The position numbers were made by a program, and so were the translations under genes. From Dyadobacter flavalbus (GTDB lineage: Bacteria; Bacteroidota; Bacteroidia; Cytophagales; Spirosomataceae), in the NCBI RefSeq assembly GCF_006149045.1, contig NZ_VBSN01000049.1:1-64000 (forward strand): 64,000 bases of DNA, given 5' to 3'. Within the stretch, counting starts at the first letter, position 1, and each line of letters begins with the position of its first letter. The notes below the pieces were generated by a model. That model did no database searches. It worked only from the letters and a program-made list of their open reading frames with translations, and was not told where the DNA came from. Shown here one piece after another: positions 25,892 through 35,365 of the stretch.

Positions 25892-28288
25892 ATGCACAAA
25901 TTGCTTTATCAGCTTTTATTTTGCCTGTGTGCTTGTTTTCAGGGTTTTGCGCAGCAGCAAATCACCATAAGCGGGTTTGTACGGGAAAAAGGCAGCCTCG
26001 AACTGTTGCCGGGCGTAAATGTTTACATCCGCAATTCCGCCATCGGGACGGTGACGAACACGTATGGATTTTACTCTGTTACCGTTCCGAAATCCGATTC
26101 CATTTTTGTGACGTATTCCTTTGTAGGTTATGAAAAACAGGATGTACGCATTGCATCCGCGGCAGATCAGCAGATGGACATTATGCTTTCTTCTGTAAAT
26201 CAGCTGGATGAAGTGATTGTTTCCGGTACAAGACAAAATGAAAAAGTGAGCGAATCCGTGCAGATGAGCCAGATTGAAGTTCCTGTTTCCCAGATCAAGA
26301 AAATACCCGCTTTTTTTGGCGAAAAAGATGTGATCCGTGTATTGCAGCTGATGCCCGGCGTCCAGAAAGGCACCGAAGGACAAACAGGTCTGTACGTACG
26401 CGGCGGCGGTCCGGACCAGAACCTGATTATTCTGGATGATGCCGTGGTTTACAATGCAAGCCATCTTTTCGGTTTTTTCTCCGTATTCAACAGCGATGCG
26501 CTGAAAAGCGTTGAACTGACAAAAGGCGGATTTCCTGCGCGTTATGGCGGACGGCTGTCGTCGGTCGTGGAAATGAACATGAAAGAAGGCAGCAAAGAGA
26601 AACTGCATGGCGAAGGCGGTATCGGGCTGATTTCCTCAAGACTGACGCTGGAAGGCCCGCTGGCCGGTAAAAAATCGTCTTTTCTGGTTTCTGCGCGACG
26701 TACATACATTGACGTTCTTGCAGCTCCGCTGATTGCGCAGCAGCAAATCGGCAACAACAGCAAAGTAAAGCCGGGCTATTTCTTTTATGACCTGAATGCC
26801 AAAGTGAACTACGATTTTGGCGCCAGAAACAAACTGTATGTCAGCGGTTATTTCGGTCAGGATAAATTCAGTATCCGGGAAAAAAGCGAAAACAGCGAAA
26901 ACAGGTCGGGCCTGAACTGGGGCAATGCCACGGCAACGCTCCGCTGGAACCATCTGATCAACCAAAAACTGTTTGTCAATACTTCTTTCATTTACAGCCA
27001 TTTCAATTTCCGTATTTTTTCCAATGACAAGGAATTTGACAAAGGCGAAGTTATAGAGGAATTCAGTTTGAAATACAACAGCCTCATCCGCGATTTCAGC
27101 CTGAAAACGGATTTTGATTATTATCCCAGTTCAAAACACAGCATCAGGTTCGGTGCACAGGCCATAGCGCACCGTTTTATTCCATCCGCACTCGGGCTGG
27201 ACGGCGATTTTTCGGAAAGTGAAATCGAATTGCAGGCCAAACCCATCAATACAATGGAAGCCGGCGTGTATGCAGAAGATACCTGGCAGCCTTTTACGGC
27301 TTTGAAAGTAAATGCCGGTTTCAGGCTGAGTTTGTTTGAAACCAGATCAAAAGTGTATGTAAGGCCGGAGCCGAGGTTTTCTGCCGCCCTTACGCTCGCC
27401 AAAGATTTTTCCATGAAAGCTTCTTATGCCAAAATGAACCAGTATGTGCATCTGCTGAGCAATACCGGGCTTGGACTGCCTACGGACCTCTGGGTTCCGA
27501 CAACGGACCGGGTAGCTCCGCAACAATCCAGTCAGGCTGCGTTCGGTTTTGCCAAAGATCTTGCAAAGCCCGGACTTGCGCTGACGCTGGAAGGTTATTA
27601 TAAAAGAATGGACAATATCATCAGTTACCGTGAAGGGTCTTCCTTTATCAGTCTGAACGGAGAAAACGCCAATGAACTGAACTGGGAAGACAATGTGACA
27701 ATCGGGAAAGGCTGGTCTTACGGCGCCGAATTTATGGTGCAGAAGAAAACGGGCAAATTGTCGGGATGGATCGGCTATACCTTGTCATGGACCAAATGGA
27801 AATTTCCGGAACTGAACTTTGGCGAAACGTTCTATCCGCGCTACGACCGCCGTCATGACATTTCCGTAGTCGGGATTTATGAACTGAGTCCGCGCATTAC
27901 GCTTTCGGCGACGTGGGTTTACGGAACCGGAAACGCACTTACAATCCCGGTTTCCAAGTTTTCGACCTTTGGCAACAGTTTTGTTCCGAACCCTTACGGT
28001 TATTCGTACAGCTACGGAAATGTCACGAATGAATACGGCAGGAAAAATGCCTTCCGCGCCGAAGCATATCACCGCATGGACCTTGCGATCCAGTTTCACA
28101 AAAAGAAAAAAAGGCATGAAAGAACATGGGAGTTCGGACTGTTCAATGCATATAACCGCCGAAACCCGTTTTTCTATAACATAGACAGCAAAGAGGACAA
28201 GAACAATCCCAATCAAAGGATTAACGTGCTGACACGATATTCGCTTTTTCCCGTACTCCCTTCATTCAGTTACAACTTCAAATTCTGA
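25892..28288 (+). CDS. TonB-dependent receptor with carboxypeptidase-regulatory-like domain
   Basis: A 798-residue outer-membrane receptor. It has a signal peptide (LLYQLLFCLCACFQGFAQ), a CarboxypepD_reg-like beta-sandwich (ITISGFVREKGSLELLPGVN, about 24-105), a TonB-box-like stretch LDEVIVSGTR, a plug with VLQLMPGVQKGTEGQ and GLYVRGGGPDQN, and a barrel ending in an aromatic FSYNFKF. It is translationally close to a downstream DUF4249 lipoprotein (13 bp from stop to the first ATG), a pairing widespread in Bacteroidota. The substrate is unknown. DUF4249 would be the surface or periplasmic partner. Confidence 0.92.
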   Translation: MHKLLYQLLFCLCACFQGFAQQQITISGFVREKGSLELLPGVNVYIRNSAIGTVTNTYGFYSVTVPKSDSIFVTYSFVGYEKQDVRIASAADQQMDIMLSSVNQLDEVIVSGTRQNEKVSESVQMSQIEVPVSQIKKIPAFFGEKDVIRVLQLMPGVQKGTEGQTGLYVRGGGPDQNLIILDDAVVYNASHLFGFFSVFNSDALKSVELTKGGFPARYGGRLSSVVEMNMKEGSKEKLHGEGGIGLISSRLTLEGPLAGKKSSFLVSARRTYIDVLAAPLIAQQQIGNNSKVKPGYFFYDLNAKVNYDFGARNKLYVSGYFGQDKFSIREKSENSENRSGLNWGNATATLRWNHLINQKLFVNTSFIYSHFNFRIFSNDKEFDKGEVIEEFSLKYNSLIRDFSLKTDFDYYPSSKHSIRFGAQAIAHRFIPSALGLDGDFSESEIELQAKPINTMEAGVYAEDTWQPFTALKVNAGFRLSLFETRSKVYVRPEPRFSAALTLAKDFSMKASYAKMNQYVHLLSNTGLGLPTDLWVPTTDRVAPQQSSQAAFGFAKDLAKPGLALTLEGYYKRMDNIISYREGSSFISLNGENANELNWEDNVTIGKGWSYGAEFMVQKKTGKLSGWIGYTLSWTKWKFPELNFGETFYPRYDRRHDISVVGIYELSPRITLSATWVYGTGNALTIPVSKFSTFGNSFVPNPYGYSYSYGNVTNEYGRKNAFRAEAYHRMDLAIQFHKKKKRHERTWEFGLFNAYNRRNPFFYNIDSKEDKNNPNQRINVLTRYSLFPVLPSFSYNFKF

Positions 28289-28301
28289 TCGCCCTGAATT
28301 A

Positions 28302-29270
28302 ATGAATGCTTCCAAACATATGAATAGCAGAATTGCGGTGCTGCTGATCGCATGCCTTACTTTCCTGTCCGGTTGTGAAAGTCTGGTCAACGATCTGGAT
28401 CAGGATAAACTTCCGAAAACCGAATCCAGGCTGGCCGTGGAATGCTACATTTCGCCCCAATCGCCCCGACTGGAGGCGGTCATAACGCAGTCGCAGCCTT
28501 TGTTCGGACCTGCAACCTACAATCCTGAATTTGTAAAAAATGCGCAGGTATTTTTGTCAGACGGACAAAACCGCGTTCAGCTGATGTTCCAGGATTCGGC
28601 ATTCAATTATATGGCCGATACAACCGCATTCAGGATTGTGGCCGGGAAAACCTATACATTGACGGTCGATGACGGAAAAAGATTTGTGAAGGCCACCTGC
28701 ACCGTTCCGGTAAAATCGCCGGTGATCAAAAGCTTTACCGTTGAAAAAATCTATTCCGGTTTCGGAACGGATTCACTTGCTTCCATCAAACTTTCTTGGG
28801 AAGACATAAAAGGTGAAAGCAACTACTACGACATCCGCGGCTATTCCGTTTTAGAGCAGACTACACTCCGTTTCGACAATGAAACAAATGATGCCGTTCC
28901 GTTTCGCTCCATCAATAAATTACAATTGTATTTCGGAGAAAAAAATATTTACAATGATATCAATCTGGACGGAATTACTTTCAACATTCCGGAAAGCAAA
29001 ATTTATCTGCAGCCAAATACTGAATTTACTTATCAGGATAAAGACGGAGTGAAAAAATCATTTTATACAAATCCCAAAATCAGCGAAGTCCGCCTGGAAG
29101 TACTGCACATTGATGAAAATTATTACAAGTTTTACCGCTCACTGGCAAACACGGATTTTCAGGATAACCCGTTTGTTGAACCTACTTTGATTTACAGTAA
29201 TATAGAAGGCGGCCTGGGCTGTTTCGGCGCTTTTAACAGCAGCGGAAAAACGGCAAATCCCGATTTTTGA
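28302..29270 (+). CDS. DUF4249 lipoprotein
   Basis: A 322-residue lipoprotein with lipobox LSGC in LLIACLTFLSGCESL. The DUF4249 domain starts with RLAVECYISPQSPRLEAVIT, then FVKNAQVFLSDGQNRVQL and GKTYTLTVDDG, and ends with PTLIYSNIEGGLGCFGAFN, a conserved tail. The exact role is unknown; members are encoded directly behind TonB receptors and are presumed accessory outer-membrane components. An ATG at 28320 (MNSRIAVLL) gives a more standard signal peptide and may be the true start. Confidence 0.9.
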   Translation: MNASKHMNSRIAVLLIACLTFLSGCESLVNDLDQDKLPKTESRLAVECYISPQSPRLEAVITQSQPLFGPATYNPEFVKNAQVFLSDGQNRVQLMFQDSAFNYMADTTAFRIVAGKTYTLTVDDGKRFVKATCTVPVKSPVIKSFTVEKIYSGFGTDSLASIKLSWEDIKGESNYYDIRGYSVLEQTTLRFDNETNDAVPFRSINKLQLYFGEKNIYNDINLDGITFNIPESKIYLQPNTEFTYQDKDGVKKSFYTNPKISEVRLEVLHIDENYYKFYRSLANTDFQDNPFVEPTLIYSNIEGGLGCFGAFNSSGKTANPDF

Positions 29271-29591
29271 ATGACATTTTCAGACTGACAAACGGGCAAT
29301 TCAGAAAAATTCCTGTTCAGAACTACAACCAAAACAGCCGTTTAATAAAGTTGTAATTTCAGGAAGCTTTTGCCTGTTCCATTTATCAATATGGCCACTT
29401 TACCGAATTTCAGCCCGTTATTTGCATTTTAAAAGCCATATTTAACCCTTGTTTATTGCAGGCATTGTAGTTTCAGGAAATAATATTCGGTTGCTATTCA
29501 ACCAATTGTTCAGATTTAGAAAATCGTTCTCAATGATTTGGTTGACACATCGCTTTTAAAAACCATACTATTTTAATCCTTTATAAAAAGC

Positions 29592-29659
29592 CATTTGCAG
29601 AAATTCAAACATCAGCTTGCCATGCCGGGTTCTGCAAATGTTAATCTGCACAGATTAAC
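29592..29659. other. Two palindromes in an otherwise empty AT-rich spacer
   Basis: The 570-bp spacer 29271-29840 holds no gene I can support. It contains an 11-bp inverted repeat (CATTTGCAGAA 29592-29602 with TTCTGCAAATG 29630-29640) directly followed by a 20-bp palindrome, GTTAATCTGCACAGATTAAC (29640-29659), and a T tract. The second could be a terminator for plus-strand transcripts or a dyad binding site. Confidence 0.45.
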
Positions 29660-29840
29660 TTTTTTAGTTTTATTACATCCTATTTTACTTGCAAAAGCAA
29701 AATATATCATAAAATCAAATTTTAAAACCGGCCCTTGAAAACCGGATCAGACCAGAATTAATTGATTAGCGAAGAACGGCATGATTCCATAGTCATTCCT
29801 GTAACTACTTTACAGGCCACGTCTTCCGAAACGAGCTGAT

Positions 29841-30962
29841 ATGACAAAAAAATTACAGAAAGGACCAATATTAACTACTGAAAATCATTACCAGCGTATA
29901 CAGGTTGTCGATGTACTTCGCGGATTTGCATTGTTTGGTATTTTACTGATTCATTCGCTGCAAAAATTTCTGAATCATACCACCATGGGGCTTCTTGAGC
30001 TTGGGCCCAAAAACAGATTTGTTAAAAGTTCGGTGGAATTCCTGATTGAGGACAAGTTCTTTATTATTTTTTCGCTGCTGTTTGGATGGAGCTTTTATGT
30101 AATGCATCAGAGTGCCATTCGGAAACAAATTCCGTTTATCCGGCTTTACATCTGGCGGCTGGTTATTCTGCTGGCCATCGGGACTTTTCACACGCTTTTT
30201 TTTGAATCGGACATTCTTCAGGTTTACGCCGTTATTGGTTTGATACTGATTTTTTGCCGTGATTTTTCTAGCCGGAATATGCTTGCACTCGGCATTATGC
30301 TGTTTTTGGGAAGTATACCCTGTATCATATTCAGGGAAGAAATCTGGGGTGCCATCATCAGCATGAAAAACCTTGGCATTCCGCTCCCGAATAAACTGGG
30401 TTATTACATATTTACCGGCAGACTTTTCACCACCAGCTCCATGTTTGTACTTGGACTTTATGCTGGAAAAATCAATTTGTTCAGCAACATTTCTGCCAAG
30501 CAGAACCTGTTAAAAAAAGTAGTTATTTTTAGCTGCTGCATTTTCCTGATTACGCTTACTGTACTTACAATCGGTAAATTTACGATTGACCTGCCGGGAC
30601 ATTCCGCCGACAAAATACTGCAGGTTATCTGTTTTGCCCTGCAGAATATTTCACTTTCCTGCCTGTATGTTTCCGCCTTGACATTATTATATTATCAGAC
30701 CAAGCTGATGAAATCCCTGAGCTGGTTAATACCATTGGGCAGGATCGGGCTTACGGCTTATCTCATGCAGTCCATTTTTTTCCAGCTGTATTATAATCTT
30801 TATGACGGCATGGAAATGGGTTTGCCAGGCGCCATGGCCATTACTTTGCTTTTCTTTTCCGGCCAGATATTTTTCGCGAATATCTGGTTATCCAGGTTCC
30901 GGTTTGGGCCGGTAGAATGGATCTGGCGTTCACTGACTTCACTTGCTGCACCACCCAAATAG
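29841..30962 (+). CDS. DUF418 membrane protein (YeiB-like)
   Basis: A 373-residue inner-membrane protein with about eight to ten transmembrane helices. It starts with VVDVLRGFALFGILLIHSLQ, the typical opening of the YeiB/DUF418 family, which is related to acyltransferase-3 membrane proteins. The C-terminal DUF418 signature is LIPLGRIGLTAYLMQSIFF and, near the end, FRFGPVEWIWRSLT. Members are proposed transporters or membrane acyltransferases with no proven substrate. The gene is monocistronic. Confidence 0.88.
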   Translation: MTKKLQKGPILTTENHYQRIQVVDVLRGFALFGILLIHSLQKFLNHTTMGLLELGPKNRFVKSSVEFLIEDKFFIIFSLLFGWSFYVMHQSAIRKQIPFIRLYIWRLVILLAIGTFHTLFFESDILQVYAVIGLILIFCRDFSSRNMLALGIMLFLGSIPCIIFREEIWGAIISMKNLGIPLPNKLGYYIFTGRLFTTSSMFVLGLYAGKINLFSNISAKQNLLKKVVIFSCCIFLITLTVLTIGKFTIDLPGHSADKILQVICFALQNISLSCLYVSALTLLYYQTKLMKSLSWLIPLGRIGLTAYLMQSIFFQLYYNLYDGMEMGLPGAMAITLLFFSGQIFFANIWLSRFRFGPVEWIWRSLTSLAAPPK

Positions 30963-31075
30963 GCGTTTTTGCCGATGCTCATTCGTGCTGATGCCATGGA
31001 TGGCCTGCATCGGCATGGCACGGAATTATCTGCTTGTCATGCAACACCTGACTTATAATTGTTAAACTAAATTCT

Positions 31076-31453
31076 ATGATGAACAAATACCTGCTTACCA
31101 TCGGATTACTGATTCTTTCCAATGCTTTCATGACCGTTGCATGGTATGGACACCTGAAATTTTTCGGCAAGGAAAACGGACATAGCGCCACACCATTGTG
31201 GACTATTATTCTGGTCAGTTGGGGACTGGCTTTCTTTGAATACTGCTTTCAGGTTCCTGCAAACCGGATCGGCTCTTCAGAAACCGGAGGCCCGTTTTCA
31301 CTGGTACAACTGAAAATAATTCAGGAAGTGATTACGCTGATCGTGTTCGTCATATTCTCTCTGACTTTCTTCAAAGGCACGTCTTTAAATATTAATCACC
31401 TGATCGGATTTGCGTTACTGGTCGGAGCCGTTTATTTTATTTTCAAAGCCTGA
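31076..31453 (+). CDS. DMT family protein (DUF486)
   Basis: A 125-residue protein with four predicted transmembrane helices (LLTIGLLILSNAFMTVAWYG, TIILVSWGLAFFEYCFQVPA, IIQEVITLIVFVIFSLTFF, LIGFALLVGAVYFIF). The motifs AFFEYCFQVPANRIG and FSLVQLKIIQEVITL define DUF486, a drug/metabolite-transporter-like small membrane family of unknown substrate. Two consecutive ATG codons (31076, 31079) are possible starts. A bidirectional terminator follows. Confidence 0.9.
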   Translation: MMNKYLLTIGLLILSNAFMTVAWYGHLKFFGKENGHSATPLWTIILVSWGLAFFEYCFQVPANRIGSSETGGPFSLVQLKIIQEVITLIVFVIFSLTFFKGTSLNINHLIGFALLVGAVYFIFKA

Positions 31454-31505
31454 CAAAACGAATTACAACTGCTCACAGAAGAAAATACCAAACTGTATTT
31501 CAACA

Positions 31506-31536
31506 CAAATGCCGTCCGAAATCCGGACGGCATTTG
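31506..31536. terminator. Bidirectional terminator between convergent genes
   Basis: A perfect 13-bp stem (CAAATGCCGTCCG with CGGACGGCATTTG) and a 5-nt loop lie between the convergent DUF486 and outer-membrane barrel genes, serving either strand. Confidence 0.8.
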
Positions 31537-31573
31537 TTGTTAATATAAAATTATTAAATCCTGCTATTTCAAA

Positions 31574-32152
31574 TCAATTGCCGACGAACGGAATAGCCCA
31601 GAATACGCTGGCCTGAATGACACTGTTTTTAAAATCAGGGTTAAGGTTCTGACCGGAAAAATCCCCTACTTTGGAAATTCCGGCAATATAACGGACACCG
31701 ACTCCAAGCCCTATTTTGGTTTGGTAACCAATACCCACTGCGCCGGAAAGGTCCAGGTTTTTAGCAAAATTGTTAATCGTCTGATCCGGAACATCCGAAG
31801 AAGTCCTGAAACCGACCTGCGGTCCGAACTCCGCATAAAAGCCACCGTTTGTTTTGAATTTAAACATTACCGGAATAGTCAGATAACTGATTTTGAAATC
31901 CGCTTTATTGCCATTGTTCTGGACTTTTGCGCCCTGCGTTGAAAATAAAACTTCGGGCTGAATGGAAAAAACATTGCCGAAACCGTAATTCAGCAAACCG
32001 CCAAGATGGTACCCGACCAATGCATCGGATTCAATATTCCCACCGGAATAATTGCTGATGTTCAAACCTGCTTTCGGACCCAGACTAAACTTCTGGGCAA
32101 AGGAAAATTGTGCAGCTGTTACTAAAAAAAGGGTAACCAGAATTTTTTTCAT
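31574..32152 (-). CDS. Outer-membrane beta-barrel protein (PorT family)
   Basis: A 192-residue protein with a signal peptide (KKILVTLFLVTAAQFSFAQ) and eight or so alternating beta strands. Landmarks are the PorT/OMP_b-brl_2 opening KFSLGPKAGLNISNYSGG, the turn LSTQGAKVQ preceded by VFSIQPEVLF, and the final strand VIQASVFWAIPFVGN. Such small barrels are abundant in Bacteroidota and their roles are mostly unknown; this one is too generic to assign to gliding or type IX secretion. It is a single gene with a terminator shared with the convergent DUF486 gene. Confidence 0.88.
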   Translation of the reverse strand: MKKILVTLFLVTAAQFSFAQKFSLGPKAGLNISNYSGGNIESDALVGYHLGGLLNYGFGNVFSIQPEVLFSTQGAKVQNNGNKADFKISYLTIPVMFKFKTNGGFYAEFGPQVGFRTSSDVPDQTINNFAKNLDLSGAVGIGYQTKIGLGVGVRYIAGISKVGDFSGQNLNPDFKNSVIQASVFWAIPFVGN

Positions 32153-32402
32153 GATTTGGACGGTAAATGGATTAATGATAAGTTCATGATCGACATGAAA
32201 CCAGAATGACTGATCTGATAACCTGCCGTATGTATACGTTCAAATACCATACCATTTAAATCATTCCTGCTGATCCTATTCCAATTCTAAACTTTTTCTA
32301 ATCAAGCAAATTGTGAATTCTACCCATTTCAAATTTAATATTCAGTTTCAAAAGCTGCTTTATTCGGTTATAAGGGAATTGTGAAACCCAACTTTTCATT
32401 CA

Positions 32403-32978
32403 TTATTTATCGCGGTTCAGCTCATAATACAAAACCACAATTCCACAATCAAACGAAGTGGATTTAATTAAATTCAGCTTTTGCCGGGAATCCAATTCAT
32501 TGAAAATGCTCATTCCTTTTCCAATGGCAGCCGGATTGATAAACAGATGAAATTCATCAATCAATTCCTGCTTGATTAGAGACGAAACAAAAGCAGCTCC
32601 GCCGTAAGCAATGATATCATTTCCGTCCTGACTTTTCAGCCGGTTAATTTCTTCAGAAAGTTCATTTTCTGCCAGAACCGTATTGTTCCATTCCGATTTT
32701 TCCAGCGTTCTTGTAAAAACGACTTTATGTGTATCCGTAAATTTTTGGCCGGCTTCAAACTGCGGGTCTTCCGGATTTTCAGCCACACTGCCCCAGTAAG
32801 GAATAAAACCCTCAGCCAGTTTTCGACCCAGCACAATGCAATCCACAGGATCTGTAATTTCCTGTACATAATTTTTAAGTTCTTCATCCCAATCCATCAC
32901 CAGCCAATCCATTTCACCGTTTGGGCCTGCAATGTAACCGTCAACGGTCATCTGTACCTGAAGTTTTAACTTTCTCAT
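32403..32978 (-). CDS. Dihydrofolate reductase family protein (RibD C-terminal-like)
   Basis: A 191-residue protein of the RibD-C/DHFR-like family. It begins KLKLQVQMTVDGYIAGPNGE and contains CIVLGRKLAEGFIPYW, VVFTRTLEKSEW, IIAYGGAAFVSSLIKQELIDE and FHLFINPAAIGKGMSIF. These correspond to the NADPH-binding and substrate segments of the fold. Stand-alone members are predicted NADPH-dependent reductases of unknown substrate and are not true folate enzymes. The gene is monocistronic. The 399-bp region between its start and the ankyrin gene contains only regulatory sequence. Confidence 0.9.
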   Translation of the reverse strand: MRKLKLQVQMTVDGYIAGPNGEMDWLVMDWDEELKNYVQEITDPVDCIVLGRKLAEGFIPYWGSVAENPEDPQFEAGQKFTDTHKVVFTRTLEKSEWNNTVLAENELSEEINRLKSQDGNDIIAYGGAAFVSSLIKQELIDEFHLFINPAAIGKGMSIFNELDSRQKLNLIKSTSFDCGIVVLYYELNRDK

Positions 32979-33286
32979 ATTTCCATGATTTTTTTACAAA
33001 TGTAAAATGCCGGTCCCGTACAAACGGGTTGTCAGCAGAACTTAAAAAGGGGGCGTTCAGGACAATCTGAAAAGCTTCCGGAACGCCGAATCCTGCATTA
33101 AATAAATCAGCAACGAAAAATACATGCTTCAAGCTTACAAGTACCAAATACATGAGATTTACTTCACAAAACTGCAACCTTGGAACGTTTCAAATAGATG
33201 ACGGCATCTCAAAACAGCCATTCGGTACTGTTTCCGGCACTGTAAATTTTCAAAAGAATTCAATCAGACATTTTAAAAAACTATCA

Positions 33287-33307
33287 TTATTTAGACTAGT
33301 TATTATT
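33287..33307 (+). promoter_or_regulatory. Fur-like site upstream of the ankyrin-DUF2271-reductase operon
   Basis: TTATTTAGACTAGTTATTATT lies about 70 bp before the ankyrin start. It matches a site in front of the siderophore receptor (41127-41147) at 16 of 21 positions and resembles the 7-1-7 inverted repeat bound by Fur. The shared core is TTATTTAGAyTArTT. Confidence 0.4.
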
Positions 33308-33377
33308 AAGTTTGTGATGTTACTTGAAGTTTCATGAAAATGTCGCAGGTAACGGGCATCTCCATAACTATGTTTTT

Positions 33378-34850
33378 ATGAAAAAACTCTTAATCGCCGT
33401 TTCTACATTACTTTCCTTTGCTGTTCATGCACAGCAAAATGCATTATTGGATCAGTCCTTCTGGAAATCTTCTCCGGATGTAAATGCAGTCAAAGCGGAA
33501 ATTCAGAAAGGCAGCAACCCTGCACAACTGAACCCGATGAGCTTTGATCCCGTTGTGATGGCGATCAATGCGCAGGCACCAAGAGAAACGATTGAATTTC
33601 TTCTCACGCAGCCCGGCAATACGGTTGATAAACTGACACACGACGGCCGTACTTATCTGCATTGGGCAGCCAATCGCGGTAATGCCGAAATCATGGAGTA
33701 TCTGGTTTCAAAAGGAGCAAAAGCCGATGTAATCGACAGTCACGGCGCTACCCCGCTCAATTTTGCAGCCGGCGGCGGTCAGCTCAATACAAAAATTTAT
33801 GATATCTGCCTAGCGCATGGCGCCGACCTGAAAAAGGACCTTAACCACGACGGGGCAAATGCGCTGCTGCTGGCGGTTGCCAATGATAAAGACCTTACGC
33901 TAACCAACTACTTCATTTCCAAAGGACTTGATCTGAAAAGTACAGACGCAGCCGGCAACAATGCATTCAGCTATGCGGCAAGAGGCGGAAATATAGAAGT
34001 GCTCAAAACACTTTTGCAAAAGGGCGTTCCGGCCAACGGAAATGCCATGCTGATGGCGGCGCAGGGAACGCGCCGCGGTGCCAACCCCATTGAAGTGTAC
34101 CAATACCTTGAAAGCCTGAACATCAGGCCGGATTTTACGGGCAAAAACGGTGAAAATGCCTTGCATTCCATCGTTCGCAAACCCAAACAGGCTGAAATCA
34201 TCTGGTATTTTCTGGGCAAAGGCGTGGATGTAAATCAGGCGGATGAAGATGGAAATACGGTGTTCATGAATGCAGCAGCTTCCAATGCCGACACCGCAGT
34301 GCTCGGAATGCTTGCTTCCAAAGTGAAAGATATCAATCTGAAAAATCAGAAGGGCGTTTCGGCGCTGGCCATGGCCGTTCGCAGCAATTCCCCGGAAGTC
34401 GTTGACTATCTGATCCGTAAAGGTGCCGATATGAAAACCACTGATAAAAATGGCGACAATCTGGCCTATTACCTTGTACAGTCTTACAGTCCGCAGAAAG
34501 CTGCTGATTTTGATGCCAAACTGAAAGTTCTTCAGGATAAAGGTTTCAAACTGACGGAGCCGCAAAGCAACGGAAATACGCTGTATCACCTGGCCGTTGC
34601 AAAAAATGACCTTTCGCTTGTAAAAAGACTGGAAGGCTACTCCATCGATATCAACAGCAAAAACAAGGAAGGCCTGACTGCGCTGCACAAAGCCGCCATG
34701 ATTTCCAAAGATGATACCATGCTGAAATACCTGATTTCCATCGGTGCTAAAAAAGATATTGTGACCAACTTTGAAGAAACTGCTTTTGACCTTGCCGGTG
34801 AAAACGAATCACTGTCGAAAAACAATGTAACTGTTAATTTCCTGAAATAA
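33378..34850 (+). CDS. Exported ankyrin-repeat protein
   Basis: A 490-residue protein with a signal peptide (MKKLLIAVSTLLSFAVHAQ) and about ten ankyrin repeats through most of its length. Examples are DGRTYLHWAANRGNAEIMEY, GATPLNFAAGGGQ, AAGNNAFSYAARGGNIEVL, KGVSALAMAVRSNSPEVVDY and EGLTALHKAAMISKDDTML. The start at 33378 is chosen because it opens the signal peptide; an upstream frame start at 33324 adds only leader sequence. It is the first gene of an operon with DUF2271 (5-bp gap) and a PepSY/flavodoxin reductase. A periplasmic scaffold or protective partner for the redox proteins is plausible but unproven. Confidence 0.88.
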   Translation: MKKLLIAVSTLLSFAVHAQQNALLDQSFWKSSPDVNAVKAEIQKGSNPAQLNPMSFDPVVMAINAQAPRETIEFLLTQPGNTVDKLTHDGRTYLHWAANRGNAEIMEYLVSKGAKADVIDSHGATPLNFAAGGGQLNTKIYDICLAHGADLKKDLNHDGANALLLAVANDKDLTLTNYFISKGLDLKSTDAAGNNAFSYAARGGNIEVLKTLLQKGVPANGNAMLMAAQGTRRGANPIEVYQYLESLNIRPDFTGKNGENALHSIVRKPKQAEIIWYFLGKGVDVNQADEDGNTVFMNAAASNADTAVLGMLASKVKDINLKNQKGVSALAMAVRSNSPEVVDYLIRKGADMKTTDKNGDNLAYYLVQSYSPQKAADFDAKLKVLQDKGFKLTEPQSNGNTLYHLAVAKNDLSLVKRLEGYSIDINSKNKEGLTALHKAAMISKDDTMLKYLISIGAKKDIVTNFEETAFDLAGENESLSKNNVTVNFLK

Positions 34851-34855
34851 TTTTC

Positions 34856-35350
34856 ATGTCCGATCTAATTAAAACGGTGCTGGTTTTCATGGTACTGACC
34901 TTTGCACGGCCTGCTTCTTCCATCGCCCAGACAGCCGGTACCAGCAAGTACAAATGCATGATCCAGATGACCAACTACATGGGCGAAGGTGCTTACATCG
35001 TTGTGTCGCTGATTAATCCCAAAAACGCTTACGACAAGACTTTGTACGTCATGGGCCAGGATAAGAAATGGTACAACAGCCTGAAAGAATGGCACAAGTT
35101 CCAATCCAAAAAGCCGGTCAACATCAGTGCCATTACGGGTGCTTCGGTAACCGGCGGCGACCGCAGCGTAAACGTGCTGGAAATTGAAAGCGCCAAAATC
35201 AATGCAGGCTACAAACTTCGTTTTGAAAGCGCGGTGGAAGACAAAAACTATTATGTAAAGGACCTGGAAATTCCGCTGACCACCGAAGCACTTTCCGGCA
35301 AGAGCGAGGGTACCGGATTCATCCGCTACGTCCGGTTCAGCCCCAACTAA
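34856..35350 (+). CDS. DUF2271 periplasmic protein with a flavinylation-like motif
   Basis: A 164-residue exported protein (hydrophobic signal IKTVLVFMVLTFARPASSIA). The DUF2271 domain is clear from KYKCMIQMTNYMGEGAYIVV, TLYVMGQDKKWYNSLKEWH and IRYVRF. Residues 91-97 read S-A-I-T-G-A-S, followed by VTGG. This closely resembles the [D]-x-x-[S/T]-G-A-[S/T] sequence at which ApbE attaches FMN in RnfG/NqrC-type proteins, although Ser replaces the usual Asp. An apbE gene lies 2.2 kb downstream and a PepSY reductase directly follows. I infer that this is a periplasmic flavin-carrying electron shuttle, with Ser97 the likely attachment site. Confidence 0.82.
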   Translation: MSDLIKTVLVFMVLTFARPASSIAQTAGTSKYKCMIQMTNYMGEGAYIVVSLINPKNAYDKTLYVMGQDKKWYNSLKEWHKFQSKKPVNISAITGASVTGGDRSVNVLEIESAKINAGYKLRFESAVEDKNYYVKDLEIPLTTEALSGKSEGTGFIRYVRFSPN

Positions 35351-35365
35351 CGCTCCACGTTTCTT

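Noticed and set aside
25699..26133. 144-codon plus-strand frame overlapping the TonB receptor start
   Set aside because: The second half is an out-of-frame copy of the receptor coding region; the first half is leader sequence with promoter-like elements.
30971..31014. Inverted repeat GCCGATGC/GCATCGGC between the DUF418 and DUF486 genes
   Set aside because: Only 8 bp with a 28-nt loop and no T tract; too weak to call a terminator.
32941..33177. 78-codon minus-strand frame upstream of the RibD-like gene
   Set aside because: It overlaps the start of the reductase gene in another frame, and it has no recognisable domain. Treated as a shadow.
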